Assembly: GCA_002403905.1 (NCBI GenBank) | Contig: DHIR01000186.1 | Coordinates: 1 to 20,410 of the forward strand | Length of the DNA stretch: 20,410 nucleotides | Direction: 5' to 3' | DNA from: Mucilaginibacter sp. UBA4741 | GTDB lineage: Bacteria; Bacteroidota; Bacteroidia; Sphingobacteriales; Sphingobacteriaceae | Part shown: positions 1-7,996 of the stretch, piece by piece | How the letters are laid out: each line of letters begins with the position of its first letter | Position numbering within the stretch: the stretch's first letter is position 1 | Notes under the pieces: model-generated | Databases searched by the model: none | Seen by the model: only the letters and a program-made list of their open reading frames with translations | What the model was told of the DNA's origin: nothing | Made by a program: the position numbers and the translations under genes

Positions 1-1
1 G

Positions 2-1006
2 AGTATAGTAATAGAGCATAGCATTTCATTTGATTCTGCACAATACGCGCCAACTGATAAATTGAGTATTATAACTTTTACCACTATTGTTCAGTGCATA
101 AAATTTGGTACCATAGCTTTCTTTTTATTAGCCGGATTTTTGATTGGCGAGAAATTTACAACTTACACCCCGTTGCAATATTTAAAGCGCCGGCTTGATA
201 ATACGATATTGCCCTGGATTTTTTGGTCGTTATTTTTTTTGGGTACAATGGTGCTTAATGATGTGATAAGTGCCTATCAGTTTAACCATGGCCAGTTCGA
301 GCCCAATTACACCGCCCGGTTCTTTAATTATTTTAAAGTTATTTACTTGTATAGCAGCTATTGGTTCATACCCAATTTTTTAATTTGTATAGGTATATTA
401 TTGTTGTTTCAGCGTTATCTATATTCTTATTGGCTGGGAGCGGGCTTGCTTTTATTCACCGTGCTTTATATGTTTAATATATATTACGAGTGGATAGAAC
501 CCCGGCACTCTACTGCCATATTTGGGTTTGTATTCTTTTTATGGCTGGGCGCTCAATTTAACAAGCATTTAGCCGGGCTTGAAAAATGGCTGGATAAAAC
601 TTCCGTTTGGATGTGGGTTGCCTTATCAATTATAACAGGTATTATTGGTATACAAGAGATATTGTACCTTAAACCTCATAGTATTGATGCATTTAACACA
701 CTTAGGGCAAGCAATATTCTATATTCATTATGTTTTTTCTTTTTACTGTTGAAAATGAAAAACTTTAAATTTATTAATTACCTAAAACCGCGCGAAACTA
801 CTTACGGAATATATCTTATTCATTATATAATAGTAGCTATGGCGTTACCGTTAATATTTCCGTCGTTAAGGTTTGGCATTAAGCATTTAAGTTACGGCGA
901 AGTTTGGCTGTACTTACCGGCGCGCTTTATAATTGCTTACAGTATTACGTTTGTGATAGTTACCCTTATAAATAAAAGCCGGGCCAAATGGTTAATCGGC
1001 AGGTAG
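2..1006 (+). CDS. Membrane acyltransferase, acyltransferase-3 family (5' end missing)
   Basis: This is an integral membrane protein of the acyltransferase-3 type, a family that transfers acetyl or other acyl groups to sugars of surface glycans, peptidoglycan or antibiotics. The frame is open to the left edge, so the true start lies outside the window; a TTG at 62 is only the first start-like codon inside. Upstream of it the frame reads IVIEHSI, matching the first helix of the family with its conserved histidine, then FFLLAGFLIGEKF, the usual second motif (FFxLSGFLI). About eight to nine hydrophobic segments follow, with aromatic-rich loops, and the end is basic (NKSRAKWLIGR). The stop TAG abuts the stop of the convergent DUF5672 gene with no spacer. 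Its place beside glycosyltransferases suggests it decorates the same glycan; the acyl donor and acceptor cannot be read from the sequence. Confidence 0.8.
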   Translation, partial: SIVIEHSISFDSAQYAPTDKLSIITFTTIVQCIKFGTIAFFLLAGFLIGEKFTTYTPLQYLKRRLDNTILPWIFWSLFFLGTMVLNDVISAYQFNHGQFEPNYTARFFNYFKVIYLYSSYWFIPNFLICIGILLLFQRYLYSYWLGAGLLLFTVLYMFNIYYEWIEPRHSTAIFGFVFFLWLGAQFNKHLAGLEKWLDKTSVWMWVALSIITGIIGIQEILYLKPHSIDAFNTLRASNILYSLCFFFLLLKMKNFKFINYLKPRETTYGIYLIHYIIVAMALPLIFPSLRFGIKHLSYGEVWLYLPARFIIAYSITFVIVTLINKSRAKWLIGR

Positions 1007-1825
1007 TTAAATAATATAGCCATAACTTTTAAAGATCGCTCTCCAGAAATCAACATTCTTGTCCCAGGCATGGCAGCCAAATGGTACCAGGTTGTTATTA
1101 AGCCGGAATGCACGCTCAGGGACAATTTCCACAGAAAATTTAATACCTGTGTGATATCCCGGGATGTTTAAAGTTCTGCGTTTGCGGTTCACCTCAATGC
1201 TCCAAAACCGATCTTCGTTAAAGTGATGCGTGCCCTTATTCAAGTATTCATTTATTGTAGCCTTGTACTTAATACAGGCATTGTAAAACTTCTCGATTTT
1301 ACGTAAAGAAAAACCTCCGTTCCCAATTCTATTTTCATACTGATATTTACTTGGCTCTCCATCTTTCCAGATATTGTAACGGATATGAAAATAATACGTG
1401 ATATTTGATTTTATAGTTTTAATCATATCCCCGTGTTCGTATGCTTTTAGCCATGGTGCGCCAATGTAATCATAGCCTTGGTCACACCAATGTTTAAGTT
1501 CATCTTTAAAAACAAAAGCATCCAATTGATAAATCAGCATATACTTATATTCTAAAAATGCGCCGTAAAAATTTTCAGAAAGCATCAATTCATTATACCC
1601 CGCAATATTTGCAAAGTAGTGGTTATCAAAATCAATAACTTCTGTAAAAGGATACTTATTAACCTCTGGGGGTAAAATAAGGTGATTGGGCTTTATAGCA
1701 ATTACCGGGTGGGCATGCAATACTTTAAAACATTGTTCAAGCGCGATAGCTTCATAATTCGTTAATGTATCCTTATAAAAGGGTATAATTACAGCTACCG
1801 TCTTTTTATGTTTTTTTGTCGGCAT
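1007..1825 (-). CDS. DUF5672 family protein, putative glycosyltransferase
   Basis: A 272-residue soluble protein that matches the DUF5672 family, found mostly in surface-polysaccharide clusters and thought to be a GT-A-like glycosyltransferase; no reaction is established to my knowledge. Visible hallmarks are VAVIIPFYKD near the start (10-19), MLIYQLDAFVF (96-106) with an acidic residue where GT-A enzymes bind metal, YDYIGAPWL (118-126), GNGGFSLRK (168-176), NEDRFW (203-208) and PFGCHAW (248-254). The last gene of the minus-strand run, it begins 6 bases after the exporter's stop, so the two are almost certainly co-transcribed. Family assignment is confident; function is inferred from context. 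Confidence 0.8.
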   Translation of the reverse strand: MPTKKHKKTVAVIIPFYKDTLTNYEAIALEQCFKVLHAHPVIAIKPNHLILPPEVNKYPFTEVIDFDNHYFANIAGYNELMLSENFYGAFLEYKYMLIYQLDAFVFKDELKHWCDQGYDYIGAPWLKAYEHGDMIKTIKSNITYYFHIRYNIWKDGEPSKYQYENRIGNGGFSLRKIEKFYNACIKYKATINEYLNKGTHHFNEDRFWSIEVNRKRRTLNIPGYHTGIKFSVEIVPERAFRLNNNLVPFGCHAWDKNVDFWRAIFKSYGYII

Positions 1826-1831
1826 ATTATA

Positions 1832-3667
1832 TTAATTAGAAAAAGTCTGCATATCTATCAGCTTGCGGTATAAGCCATTATAACTGATCAGTTCCTGGTG
1901 ATTACCTTGTTCTGCTATCTTGCCATTTTCTAACACCACAATAATATCAGCGTTCTGTATAGTACTTAAACGGTGCGCTATGATTAATGAGGTCCGGTTC
2001 TTCATCAGGTTATTCAAAGCATCCTGCACCAGTTTTTCAGATTCGGTATCTAATGCAGATGTAGCCTCATCCAGCAACATTATTGGCGGGTTAGTTAATA
2101 CGGCACGCGCTATACAGATCCGTTGTCTTTGGCCGCCGGACAGTTTGGTGCCACGGTCGCCAATGTTGGTATTGTAGCCCTCTTCGGTTTCCAGGATAAA
2201 GTTATGGGCGTTAGCAATACGTGCCGCGGCCTCAACTTGTTCTGGTGTAGCGTCGGGTTTGGCAAAGGCTATATTATTATAGATAGAATCGTTAAACAAA
2301 ATCGACTCCTGGTTAACAAAGCCCATTAATGATCTTAATGATTCGGCAGTGATGGATTTTATATTATGGTTATCAATCAATACTTCTCCGCTTTGGGGAT
2401 CAGTGAAACGCGGTATCAGGTCCATCAAGGTGGATTTACCACCACCTGAAGGGCCGACTAGGGCTATCGTTTTCCCTTTGGGGATAGTTAGGTTAATGTT
2501 ATTCAAAACCAATTTTTCCTCGTAAGCAAACGATACATTTTTAAAGCGGATGCCTTCGTTAAATTCGGTTACGGTACTAGCATTTGGGGCATCAGTAATT
2601 AATGGCTTTTCGTCTATCAGCACTAGCACACGCTCGCCGGCGGCTATGCCGGAGTGGATGTTGCTGAATGAATCGGATATGGCTTTAGCCGGACGCATCA
2701 CCTGCGAGAATAAAGCAATATAAGCTATAAATGCAGGCCCACTTAATGCTGATGTTTTGTTTAATATTAAATACCCACCATACAACACAATACAACTTAC
2801 CATAGCAACACCCATGGTTTCGGACACCGGCGACGCCAGTTGCTGGCGCTTAGCCATAGACCGTGCTATAGACGAGTACTTTTTATTTTCGTTATTAAAA
2901 CGTGTTTTTATAAAATCGCCCGCGTTAAAGGCTTTGATGATTTTAATGCCTGATAATGCCTCATCCAAATAGCTTATCATGTTGCCATAAGTTTCTTGAG
3001 CGGCTATGGCCTGCGATTTAAGCCGTTTTACTATCCGCGATATAATAAATGCCGACACCGGGATAACCAACAACGAGTAAAAAGTAAGCTTAGCGCTTAT
3101 TAAAAACAACATTACTATATAGGCTATCAACTGCAGCGGTTCTTTAAATACTACCTGCAAGGTACCCGTTACAGAATATTGCACCACCTGTACATCAGAC
3201 GCTACTTTGGATATGATATCGCCTTTACGCTCATTACTAAAAAAGCCCAGGTGTAGGTTCATTACATTATCAAAAACCGATTTACGTAAATTTAAAAGCG
3301 TATGCACTCTTAAATTTTCCATAATACGCTGCGATATATACCTGAACAAATTACCCAATATAACGGAGGCTACAATAATGCCGCAAACTACCTGTAAAGT
3401 TACCCAAGCGTTATAATGATCTATAAGATAATGTACATAATAATTAAAGGTACCCATTATATCAAACCATGAGTGTGGCTTAACATTTACCTGTACAGAT
3501 GCAATACCACTTGCCTTATCAGCCGAAAATAGCGTTTGTAATAACGGCGCTAATAAGGCTAGGTTAAGCGTATTGAAAATAATAGAAAACAGGGTAGCAA
3601 TTATATATGGGATGGCAAATTTTTCAATTGGCTTGGCAAATGAAAGTAACCTGAAATAAGTCTTCAT
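1832..3667 (-). CDS. ABC exporter, fused membrane and ATPase domains (MsbA-like)
   Basis: A 611-residue half-size ABC exporter expected to act as a homodimer in the inner membrane. The first 340 residues carry six hydrophobic segments of the type-1 exporter fold; an insert of about 35 residues (47-82) sits between the first two, probably periplasmic. The ATPase domain has Walker A GPSGGGKS (405-412), Q-loop Q453, signature LSGGQ (509-513), Walker B IMLLDE (529-534) and the switch histidine in IIAHRLS (565). All catalytic residues are present. Lying among glycosyltransferases, it may flip a lipid-linked glycan or lipid A-like lipid, but substrates of this family cannot be told from sequence and multidrug export is possible. 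Upstream lies a 129-base gap holding an inverted repeat; no clear promoter is visible there. Confidence 0.9.
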   Translation of the reverse strand: MKTYFRLLSFAKPIEKFAIPYIIATLFSIIFNTLNLALLAPLLQTLFSADKASGIASVQVNVKPHSWFDIMGTFNYYVHYLIDHYNAWVTLQVVCGIIVASVILGNLFRYISQRIMENLRVHTLLNLRKSVFDNVMNLHLGFFSNERKGDIISKVASDVQVVQYSVTGTLQVVFKEPLQLIAYIVMLFLISAKLTFYSLLVIPVSAFIISRIVKRLKSQAIAAQETYGNMISYLDEALSGIKIIKAFNAGDFIKTRFNNENKKYSSIARSMAKRQQLASPVSETMGVAMVSCIVLYGGYLILNKTSALSGPAFIAYIALFSQVMRPAKAISDSFSNIHSGIAAGERVLVLIDEKPLITDAPNASTVTEFNEGIRFKNVSFAYEEKLVLNNINLTIPKGKTIALVGPSGGGKSTLMDLIPRFTDPQSGEVLIDNHNIKSITAESLRSLMGFVNQESILFNDSIYNNIAFAKPDATPEQVEAAARIANAHNFILETEEGYNTNIGDRGTKLSGGQRQRICIARAVLTNPPIMLLDEATSALDTESEKLVQDALNNLMKNRTSLIIAHRLSTIQNADIIVVLENGKIAEQGNHQELISYNGLYRKLIDMQTFSN

Positions 3668-3712
3668 TAAGGATATTTAAAGGGCGTAAAGTTAACGGTA
3701 ATAAATCAATAA

Positions 3713-3808
3713 AGCCCCCTCTAAATCTCCCCCGGTAGGGGAGACTTTTATTTTTACATTTCATAGAAGAACCAAGTCCTCCCTACAGGGTAGGATTTAG
3801 GAGGGGCT
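3713..3808. repeat. 96-bp MITE-like inverted-repeat element
   Basis: Two 35-base arms (3713-3747 and 3774-3808) are inverted repeats of each other with 27 of 35 positions matching, separated by a 26-base AT-rich spacer. The outer ends are AGCCCC and the inner ends GACTT. The left arm also folds on itself (TCTCCCC, loop CGGTA, GGGGAGA); the right arm has a weaker version. The motif (CCCTCTAAATCTCCC with a GGTAGGGG turn) resembles short repeats that I recall as dispersed in Bacteroidota genomes, which is recollection rather than a search. No target duplication is obvious. The right arm reaches into the 3' end of the neighbouring gene and supplies its last three codons and stop. Confidence 0.75.
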
Positions 3809-4744
3809 GCCGGCCAGTTTGGCTACCAAAGCTTCAAAATGATCCTGGAAGAAAAAGTCGTGGCCACCTTCGCCCTCGGGTACAACATTTATTACTTCAA
3901 AGCATACCTCCAGTACACGCGGCACTTTTAACCCCTCGGCTATTGAAAATGGGAACGATTGGTTACCTATAAACAATTTGCATCCCGCTATAATTTGAGC
4001 TAACTGTAAAAAGTCATCAACCTGTACCCATTTAATATTTGGTATGGTTTTTTTTATATCATCATACTCTGACTTTACACCTACAAATACCACTTTATCA
4101 TATCCGTTTAAAAACTTATAGTTCACTAACGGATTACGATAACGTTGGCTGCGGGCAACTACAATTGTATTATTATAATCTTTGTTAGGTTCAACGGTTA
4201 GCCATTTTTTCCATAGCACAGGGCTTACCCCGGTTATGTAGCCGCACCAGCGGGCTATGTTGCCCTTATCCTGCGGTACCGCGCCTGATCGGAAATAATC
4301 CAGGTCAATATCAATTTGTTGATCTGTACTTGCTTCGCAGTCATTTATATAAGGCTGGCTCTTAATTAAAGGTATCAGCATATCAACCATTTTTTGGTTA
4401 AGCATTATATTACCCAGGGGATGCGTTAGGCCCTCGGCTAATTTTGAAGGTTGATTCAATCGGAAATATAAATTGGTGTCGACCCCTGTTAGTTCATGTA
4501 TCTCACGAATAGTAGGCAGCGCGTAGATAATATCGCCAGAGTTACCACTATGGTTAAAGCTGACTTTTTTGTGAGCATTTGCATACGCCTTGATCCTATC
4601 GAAATTGCTCAGGCATTGCACATCAGTCATGAAGCGCTTAAACTCAACGTTTTTATAGTTAGCCAGCAACCACTTATATTCTTTGTAGGCCTTCTTATCC
4701 GTATGTTTAAGCCAAAACTTGCTAAATAGATTTTTCTTTTTCAT
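3797..4744 (-). CDS. GT-B-like putative glycosyltransferase, paralogue B
   Basis: A 315-residue protein that I cannot place in a named family with certainty. It looks like a GT-B fold related to GT9 heptosyltransferases: HSGNSGDIIYALPTI (65-79) matches the GDxxxxLP loop near the start of the first Rossmann domain, and CKLFIGNQSFPFSIAEGLK (255-273) sits where GT9 enzymes have their conserved G(N/D)xSxxxHxA donor-binding motif. The first 60 residues are basic and unlike GT9. It is a clear duplicate of the next gene upstream, with well over half of residues identical and the last third almost the same, and begins 10 bases after that gene's stop. The paralogue ends ...LAG-stop; this one ends LAGSPS-stop, the extra SPS and stop coming from the adjacent inverted repeat. 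Probably cytoplasmic, adding a sugar to the glycan. Confidence 0.6.
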   Translation of the reverse strand: MKKKNLFSKFWLKHTDKKAYKEYKWLLANYKNVEFKRFMTDVQCLSNFDRIKAYANAHKKVSFNHSGNSGDIIYALPTIREIHELTGVDTNLYFRLNQPSKLAEGLTHPLGNIMLNQKMVDMLIPLIKSQPYINDCEASTDQQIDIDLDYFRSGAVPQDKGNIARWCGYITGVSPVLWKKWLTVEPNKDYNNTIVVARSQRYRNPLVNYKFLNGYDKVVFVGVKSEYDDIKKTIPNIKWVQVDDFLQLAQIIAGCKLFIGNQSFPFSIAEGLKVPRVLEVCFEVINVVPEGEGGHDFFFQDHFEALVAKLAGSPS

Positions 4745-4754
4745 TAATATATTA

Positions 4755-5696
4755 TTATCCCGCCAATTCTTTTACCAATGATTCAAAATGCTCCTGGAAG
4801 AAAAAGTCGTGCGCGCCTTCACCTTCGGGAATTACATTGGCGGTATGAAAATAAATTTCCAGTATACGGGGTGTCTTTAATCCTTCGGCAATTGAAAAAG
4901 GGAAAGACTGGTTGCCAATAAAAAGCTTGCAGCCTGCGATTATCTGCGCCAGCTTTAAAAAGTCATCAACCTGTACCCATTTTATATTGGGGATTGCTTT
5001 GCGCATATCCTCATACTCGCTCTCCACCCCCACAAAAACTATGTTACTATATTTTTTCAGGAAAGAATAATCTACAAACGAGTTACGGTAGCGCTCGCTA
5101 CGGGCAACTATTATAGTATCCTTATATGTTTCATCGGCTTTAACCGTAAGCCAGCTCTTCCATAATTGCGGTGTTACGCCGGTTATGTAACTGCACCAGC
5201 GGGCTATATTACTGTTATCTAACGAGAAAAGCTTGGCGCGGAAAAAATCAAGATCAACATGTATTTGCTGGCCATTGTAAACCTCGCATTTATTAAAACA
5301 GGCTTGTTGGTTAATCAACGGTGCAAGCATATTTACCATTTTATCATTAAGCATTACCGTACCCAACGGGTGCGCAGAATAGCCTGATAAAACCAGTGGC
5401 TTACCTGTTTTTAAATATAAATTGATGGGGATGCCCGTTACTTCGTGTATACGTTTAATAGTAGGCAGGGCATAAATAACATCGCCGGCGTTACCACTGT
5501 GTATTAGATTAAGCTCGGGAACGGTTTTGCAAAGGGCAGTTATTTTATCAAGGGTGTTTAACCTATCGGTACCGGTGAAGTAATTGTTAACCTCTTCCTG
5601 CCCGTAGTTTTTACGCTCCCATTTATATTGCTTGTATTGGGGGCGGTCTGTGTACTTTAACCAAAGTTTGCTTACTAAACTCCTTTTTTTAAACAT
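4755..5696 (-). CDS. GT-B-like putative glycosyltransferase, paralogue A
   Basis: A 313-residue twin of the following gene, with the same order of motifs: a basic start (SKLWLKYTDRPQYKQYKW), HSGNAGDVIYALPTI at about 66-80, NIARWCSYITGVTP in the middle, VVARSERYRN-type segment (IIVARSERYRN), IPNIKWVQVDDFL, and the donor-site-like FIGNQSFPFSIAEGLK, ending HDFFFQEHFESLVKELAG. No signal peptide or membrane helix is seen. The two genes share a 27-base identical stretch (4007-4033 and 4956-4982) including silent positions, while surrounding silent positions have diverged. A gap of 102 bases separates it from the GT2 gene upstream; a TATTTTTG box (reverse strand, 5741-5748) lies there, but no correctly spaced upstream element, so an internal promoter is only possible. 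Function as a sugar transferase is inferred from fold-like motifs and neighbours. Confidence 0.6.
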   Translation of the reverse strand: MFKKRSLVSKLWLKYTDRPQYKQYKWERKNYGQEEVNNYFTGTDRLNTLDKITALCKTVPELNLIHSGNAGDVIYALPTIKRIHEVTGIPINLYLKTGKPLVLSGYSAHPLGTVMLNDKMVNMLAPLINQQACFNKCEVYNGQQIHVDLDFFRAKLFSLDNSNIARWCSYITGVTPQLWKSWLTVKADETYKDTIIVARSERYRNSFVDYSFLKKYSNIVFVGVESEYEDMRKAIPNIKWVQVDDFLKLAQIIAGCKLFIGNQSFPFSIAEGLKTPRILEIYFHTANVIPEGEGAHDFFFQEHFESLVKELAG

Positions 5697-5798
5697 ATTT
5701 TCCTGGCTAAAATATTAAGGCAGTATTGCTCGAGCCGCTTCAAAAATACAAAGCAGGTTTGAATAATAATAATTCAAGCTTGATTACAGTACTTTATA

Positions 5799-6794
5799 CT
5801 AGGATTTAAACTTGATCAGCACTTTCTTCTTCACCGATCCCCTGATCTCATCAACCACATTAAATATAGTACGATTGCTATTGTGTTGGATAAGCAATGT
5901 ATTTAACTGAGCTTTATATTGTTTGATCAGATCTCGATTCTTAAAAAGTTCGGTATAGGCTTTCCAGATCCATAGTTGGCCACTTATTAGTTTTGGCAGT
6001 AAATCAATTAATGTAATCTGTATATACCAGCCCAATAGGGCCAACCCATTTAAATGCAGGGCATGCATATAAAAGCGGTTACGATAATAGGTGCTTTTTA
6101 TCCATTTAGGTTTTTGATAATCTTTGGTAGTAGCCGAGATCTGGTGCCGGCAAATAGCCTGGTGCTCATAATAACATTTCCAGCCTAGTTTCCAGGCACG
6201 CAGGCTTAGTTCCATATCCTCGCAATAAAATGGCGAGAATAGCTCATAAAACCCACCTATCTGTTTTAGCTTAGCAGCATCGATTAACGCGTTGGCTCCT
6301 GATAGATAGAAGGTATACAGCCTATCGGCACTATCATCGGTATAGTAAAAGTACTCTGTCTTTAATTTTAGTCCGTTAAACTTAGGCATACGGGCAGCGT
6401 CTTGTATATGGTCGCCCTCCATATCTATAATACGGCCCATTACGCCGAAGGTATCATCAGCCTCAAAATATTTAAACTGTCGCTCAAAGTAATCGGGCGT
6501 AAGTTTTACATCCGAGTTTAATAGCAATATCAACTCATACTGCGCTACGGCTATGCCCTGGTTACAGGTGTACGAAAATCCACTATTTCGCGTATTTACT
6601 ACTAATTTTACCTGCGGATATTCCTTCTTAATAAAATCAACCGAATCATCTTTCGAGCCATCATCAACCACAATAACCTCATAAGCTACCCCGGCGTTTT
6701 TAATAGCTGCAAAAGTATAGGGCAGGTAAGTTGCCAATAGCTTTTTGCCATTATAATTAGGAATGACTATGGAAATGGTTCTTTTTATGCTCAC
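5799..6794 (-). CDS. Glycosyltransferase family 2 (rhamnosyltransferase-like)
   Basis: A 331-residue GT-A enzyme of family GT2, like those annotated as WbbL-type rhamnosyl or similar transferases. Visible motifs are SIVIPNYNG (8-16), VVDDGS for nucleotide binding (42-47), RNSGFSYTCNQGI (69-81), the metal-binding LLNSD (91-95), SGANALI (165-171), GGF (180-182) and the acceptor/catalytic CEDMELSLRAWKLGW (191-205). The C-terminal 100 residues include a hydrophobic stretch (about 245-275, LNGLALLGWYIQITLIDLLPKL) that may sit against the membrane. The start is GTG at 6792-6794; there is no better ATG, and the sequence motif begins by residue 8. Only 3 bases separate it from the stop of the gene upstream, so the two are co-translated. 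The donor sugar cannot be predicted. Confidence 0.88.
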   Translation of the reverse strand: MSIKRTISIVIPNYNGKKLLATYLPYTFAAIKNAGVAYEVIVVDDGSKDDSVDFIKKEYPQVKLVVNTRNSGFSYTCNQGIAVAQYELILLLNSDVKLTPDYFERQFKYFEADDTFGVMGRIIDMEGDHIQDAARMPKFNGLKLKTEYFYYTDDSADRLYTFYLSGANALIDAAKLKQIGGFYELFSPFYCEDMELSLRAWKLGWKCYYEHQAICRHQISATTKDYQKPKWIKSTYYRNRFYMHALHLNGLALLGWYIQITLIDLLPKLISGQLWIWKAYTELFKNRDLIKQYKAQLNTLLIQHNSNRTIFNVVDEIRGSVKKKVLIKFKS

Positions 6795-6797
6795 CGG

Positions 6798-7682
6798 CTA
6801 TTTAACTATTTTATAATTGCGGTACTCGCTAATGCGCCAACCGGTCCAGTCCTCTATTTTTTGCAGCGCCTTACGGCGGAACGTCATTTTTTTATTTAAC
6901 GTTTTAAGATCTATTTCCAAATTCCAGTTGGTAGTTGCTACCCTGCCTTGCATTACCGCGGGATGGGTACCTGTAAAATGAACCAACCTATCTGGGTTTT
7001 TATGGCTATAATCAAACGTAAAGGTATCGGGCAGGTTTTCGGCCATCCACTCATCATCATGATAAAACTGGTTAAAATTACGCAGTTTGTTTGCCAGACC
7101 CGATGGTGGCTTTACCCAGCCGTAATGATAAATATAAGCATCTATCAGTTTTACGTTGAGCTTGCGATTATCCCATCTAAAGCCCTGCGCGTCTCGGTAA
7201 GAGTGTATGGCTTTGTTATTTCTTACAATACGGATCTCACGCCTGTACCACCTACGCGAATGCCCGTAATAATCATACGATCCATAAAAGTGCAGGTATT
7301 TAAACAACAAACCCTCTATTTGGGCATTGTTTAAATTATCTTCCATTTCTTTTTTTATTGTTGGCAGATATTTTTCATGTACACATTCATCACCCTGTAT
7401 ATAAAACGCCCAATCAACATCGGGCGATATAGCGGCGAAAGCTTTATCAGTTTCGGCAGCAAACACTGCACCTCCCTCGCGGATAGAATCGTCCCAAACG
7501 GTATTAATGATCTTTATCTTGGGCGAATCAATCCCCCGCACCAGTTTTTCGGTATCGTCATCACAATTACCCAGCGCCATTACAAATTCATCGCAGATAG
7601 GCAAAATAGAGGTTATAGCCTCCACAATTGGGTAATCGTTTTTTACCGCGTTGCGTATAAATGTAAAACCGGCTACTTTCAT
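6798..7682 (-). CDS. Glycosyltransferase family 2-like protein
   Basis: A 294-residue GT2-type protein of a kind common in Bacteroidota glycan clusters. It opens with VAGFTFIRNAVKNDYPIVEAI (3-23) in place of the classical VIPxYN. DEFVMALGNCDDDT (31-44) corresponds to the nucleotide-binding loop. FYIQGDECVHE (93-103) corresponds to the DxD metal site. The segment FRWDNRKLN and a WVKPP stretch follow. Family relatives transfer sugars to lipid-linked or core oligosaccharides; the exact reaction is unknown. It is the first gene of the minus-strand glycan run: a promoter lies at 7713-7745, about 30 bases before the ATG, and the next gene starts 3 bases after its stop. Confidence 0.78.
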   Translation of the reverse strand: MKVAGFTFIRNAVKNDYPIVEAITSILPICDEFVMALGNCDDDTEKLVRGIDSPKIKIINTVWDDSIREGGAVFAAETDKAFAAISPDVDWAFYIQGDECVHEKYLPTIKKEMEDNLNNAQIEGLLFKYLHFYGSYDYYGHSRRWYRREIRIVRNNKAIHSYRDAQGFRWDNRKLNVKLIDAYIYHYGWVKPPSGLANKLRNFNQFYHDDEWMAENLPDTFTFDYSHKNPDRLVHFTGTHPAVMQGRVATTNWNLEIDLKTLNKKMTFRRKALQKIEDWTGWRISEYRNYKIVK

Positions 7683-7712
7683 TAATTATAATCTGCTTTA
7701 AAGCTAAAGTCA

Positions 7713-7745
7713 CAAATATAGTTATCTATTAATAAGGTGTACAAA
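7713..7745 (-). promoter_or_regulatory. Promoter of the glycan gene run (Bacteroidota type)
   Basis: On the minus strand the sequence reads TTTG (7745-7742), a 21-base spacer, then TATATTTG (7720-7713), a perfect match to the Bacteroidota major sigma pattern TTTG...TAnnTTTG with spacing inside the known range. Transcription would begin near 7707, giving a leader of about 25 bases before the ATG at 7682. Confidence 0.7.
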
Positions 7746-7770
7746 AATGTGAAGATAGGGCGGCGATTAC

Positions 7771-7829
7771 TCACCCGGTGTTTGCTACGCTGGCCGACCC
7801 TCTTCGCCTTCGGCGGAAGGAGGGTTGGA
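7771..7829. repeat. GC-rich stem-loop repeat
   Basis: A GC-rich island in AT-rich DNA. It starts with CACCCGGTG and ends with a long hairpin: CCGACCCTC (7794-7802) pairs with GAGGGTTGG (7820-7828, one G-T pair), continued inward by TTC/GAA and GCC/GGC with two single-G bulges, closed by a TTC loop. It codes for nothing. It resembles intergenic palindromes I recall as dispersed in Sphingobacteriaceae genomes, which a self-search of the genome would settle. It lies upstream of the glycan promoter and is not placed like a terminator for any gene. Confidence 0.5.
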
Positions 7830-7957
7830 AATGACAAAATCATGTCACCAAATATTTCTCATTTTTTCGCGATATTTAAAGTCGGCTAGAGATTTAATTT
7901 TCGTCGTCATTACTGTTCTTTGAATAACTTAAAAATTACCCATCTCTATACTTAAAA

Positions 7958-7990
7958 TATTTAAATAATTAATAATCAATTATTTAAATA
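7958..7990. repeat. 13-bp perfect A/T-only inverted repeat
   Basis: Arms 7958-7970 and 7978-7990 are perfect reverse complements made only of A and T (core ATTTAAATAATT), with a 7-base centre AATAATC. It stands directly before the 42-bp tandem repeats. It could be a protein-binding operator, a weak terminator or an easily melted site; no U-tract follows on the plus strand. Confidence 0.55.
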
Positions 7991-7996
7991 AAAAAC

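Noticed and set aside
5741..5748. An internal promoter before the GT-B paralogues
   Set aside because: The TATTTTTG box is perfect, but the nearest upstream TTG is about 26 bases away, outside the usual range.
6948..7334. A 128-codon plus-strand frame inside the GT2-like gene
   Set aside because: It is antisense to a well-supported glycosyltransferase, and its translation shows no domain; it is a shadow frame.
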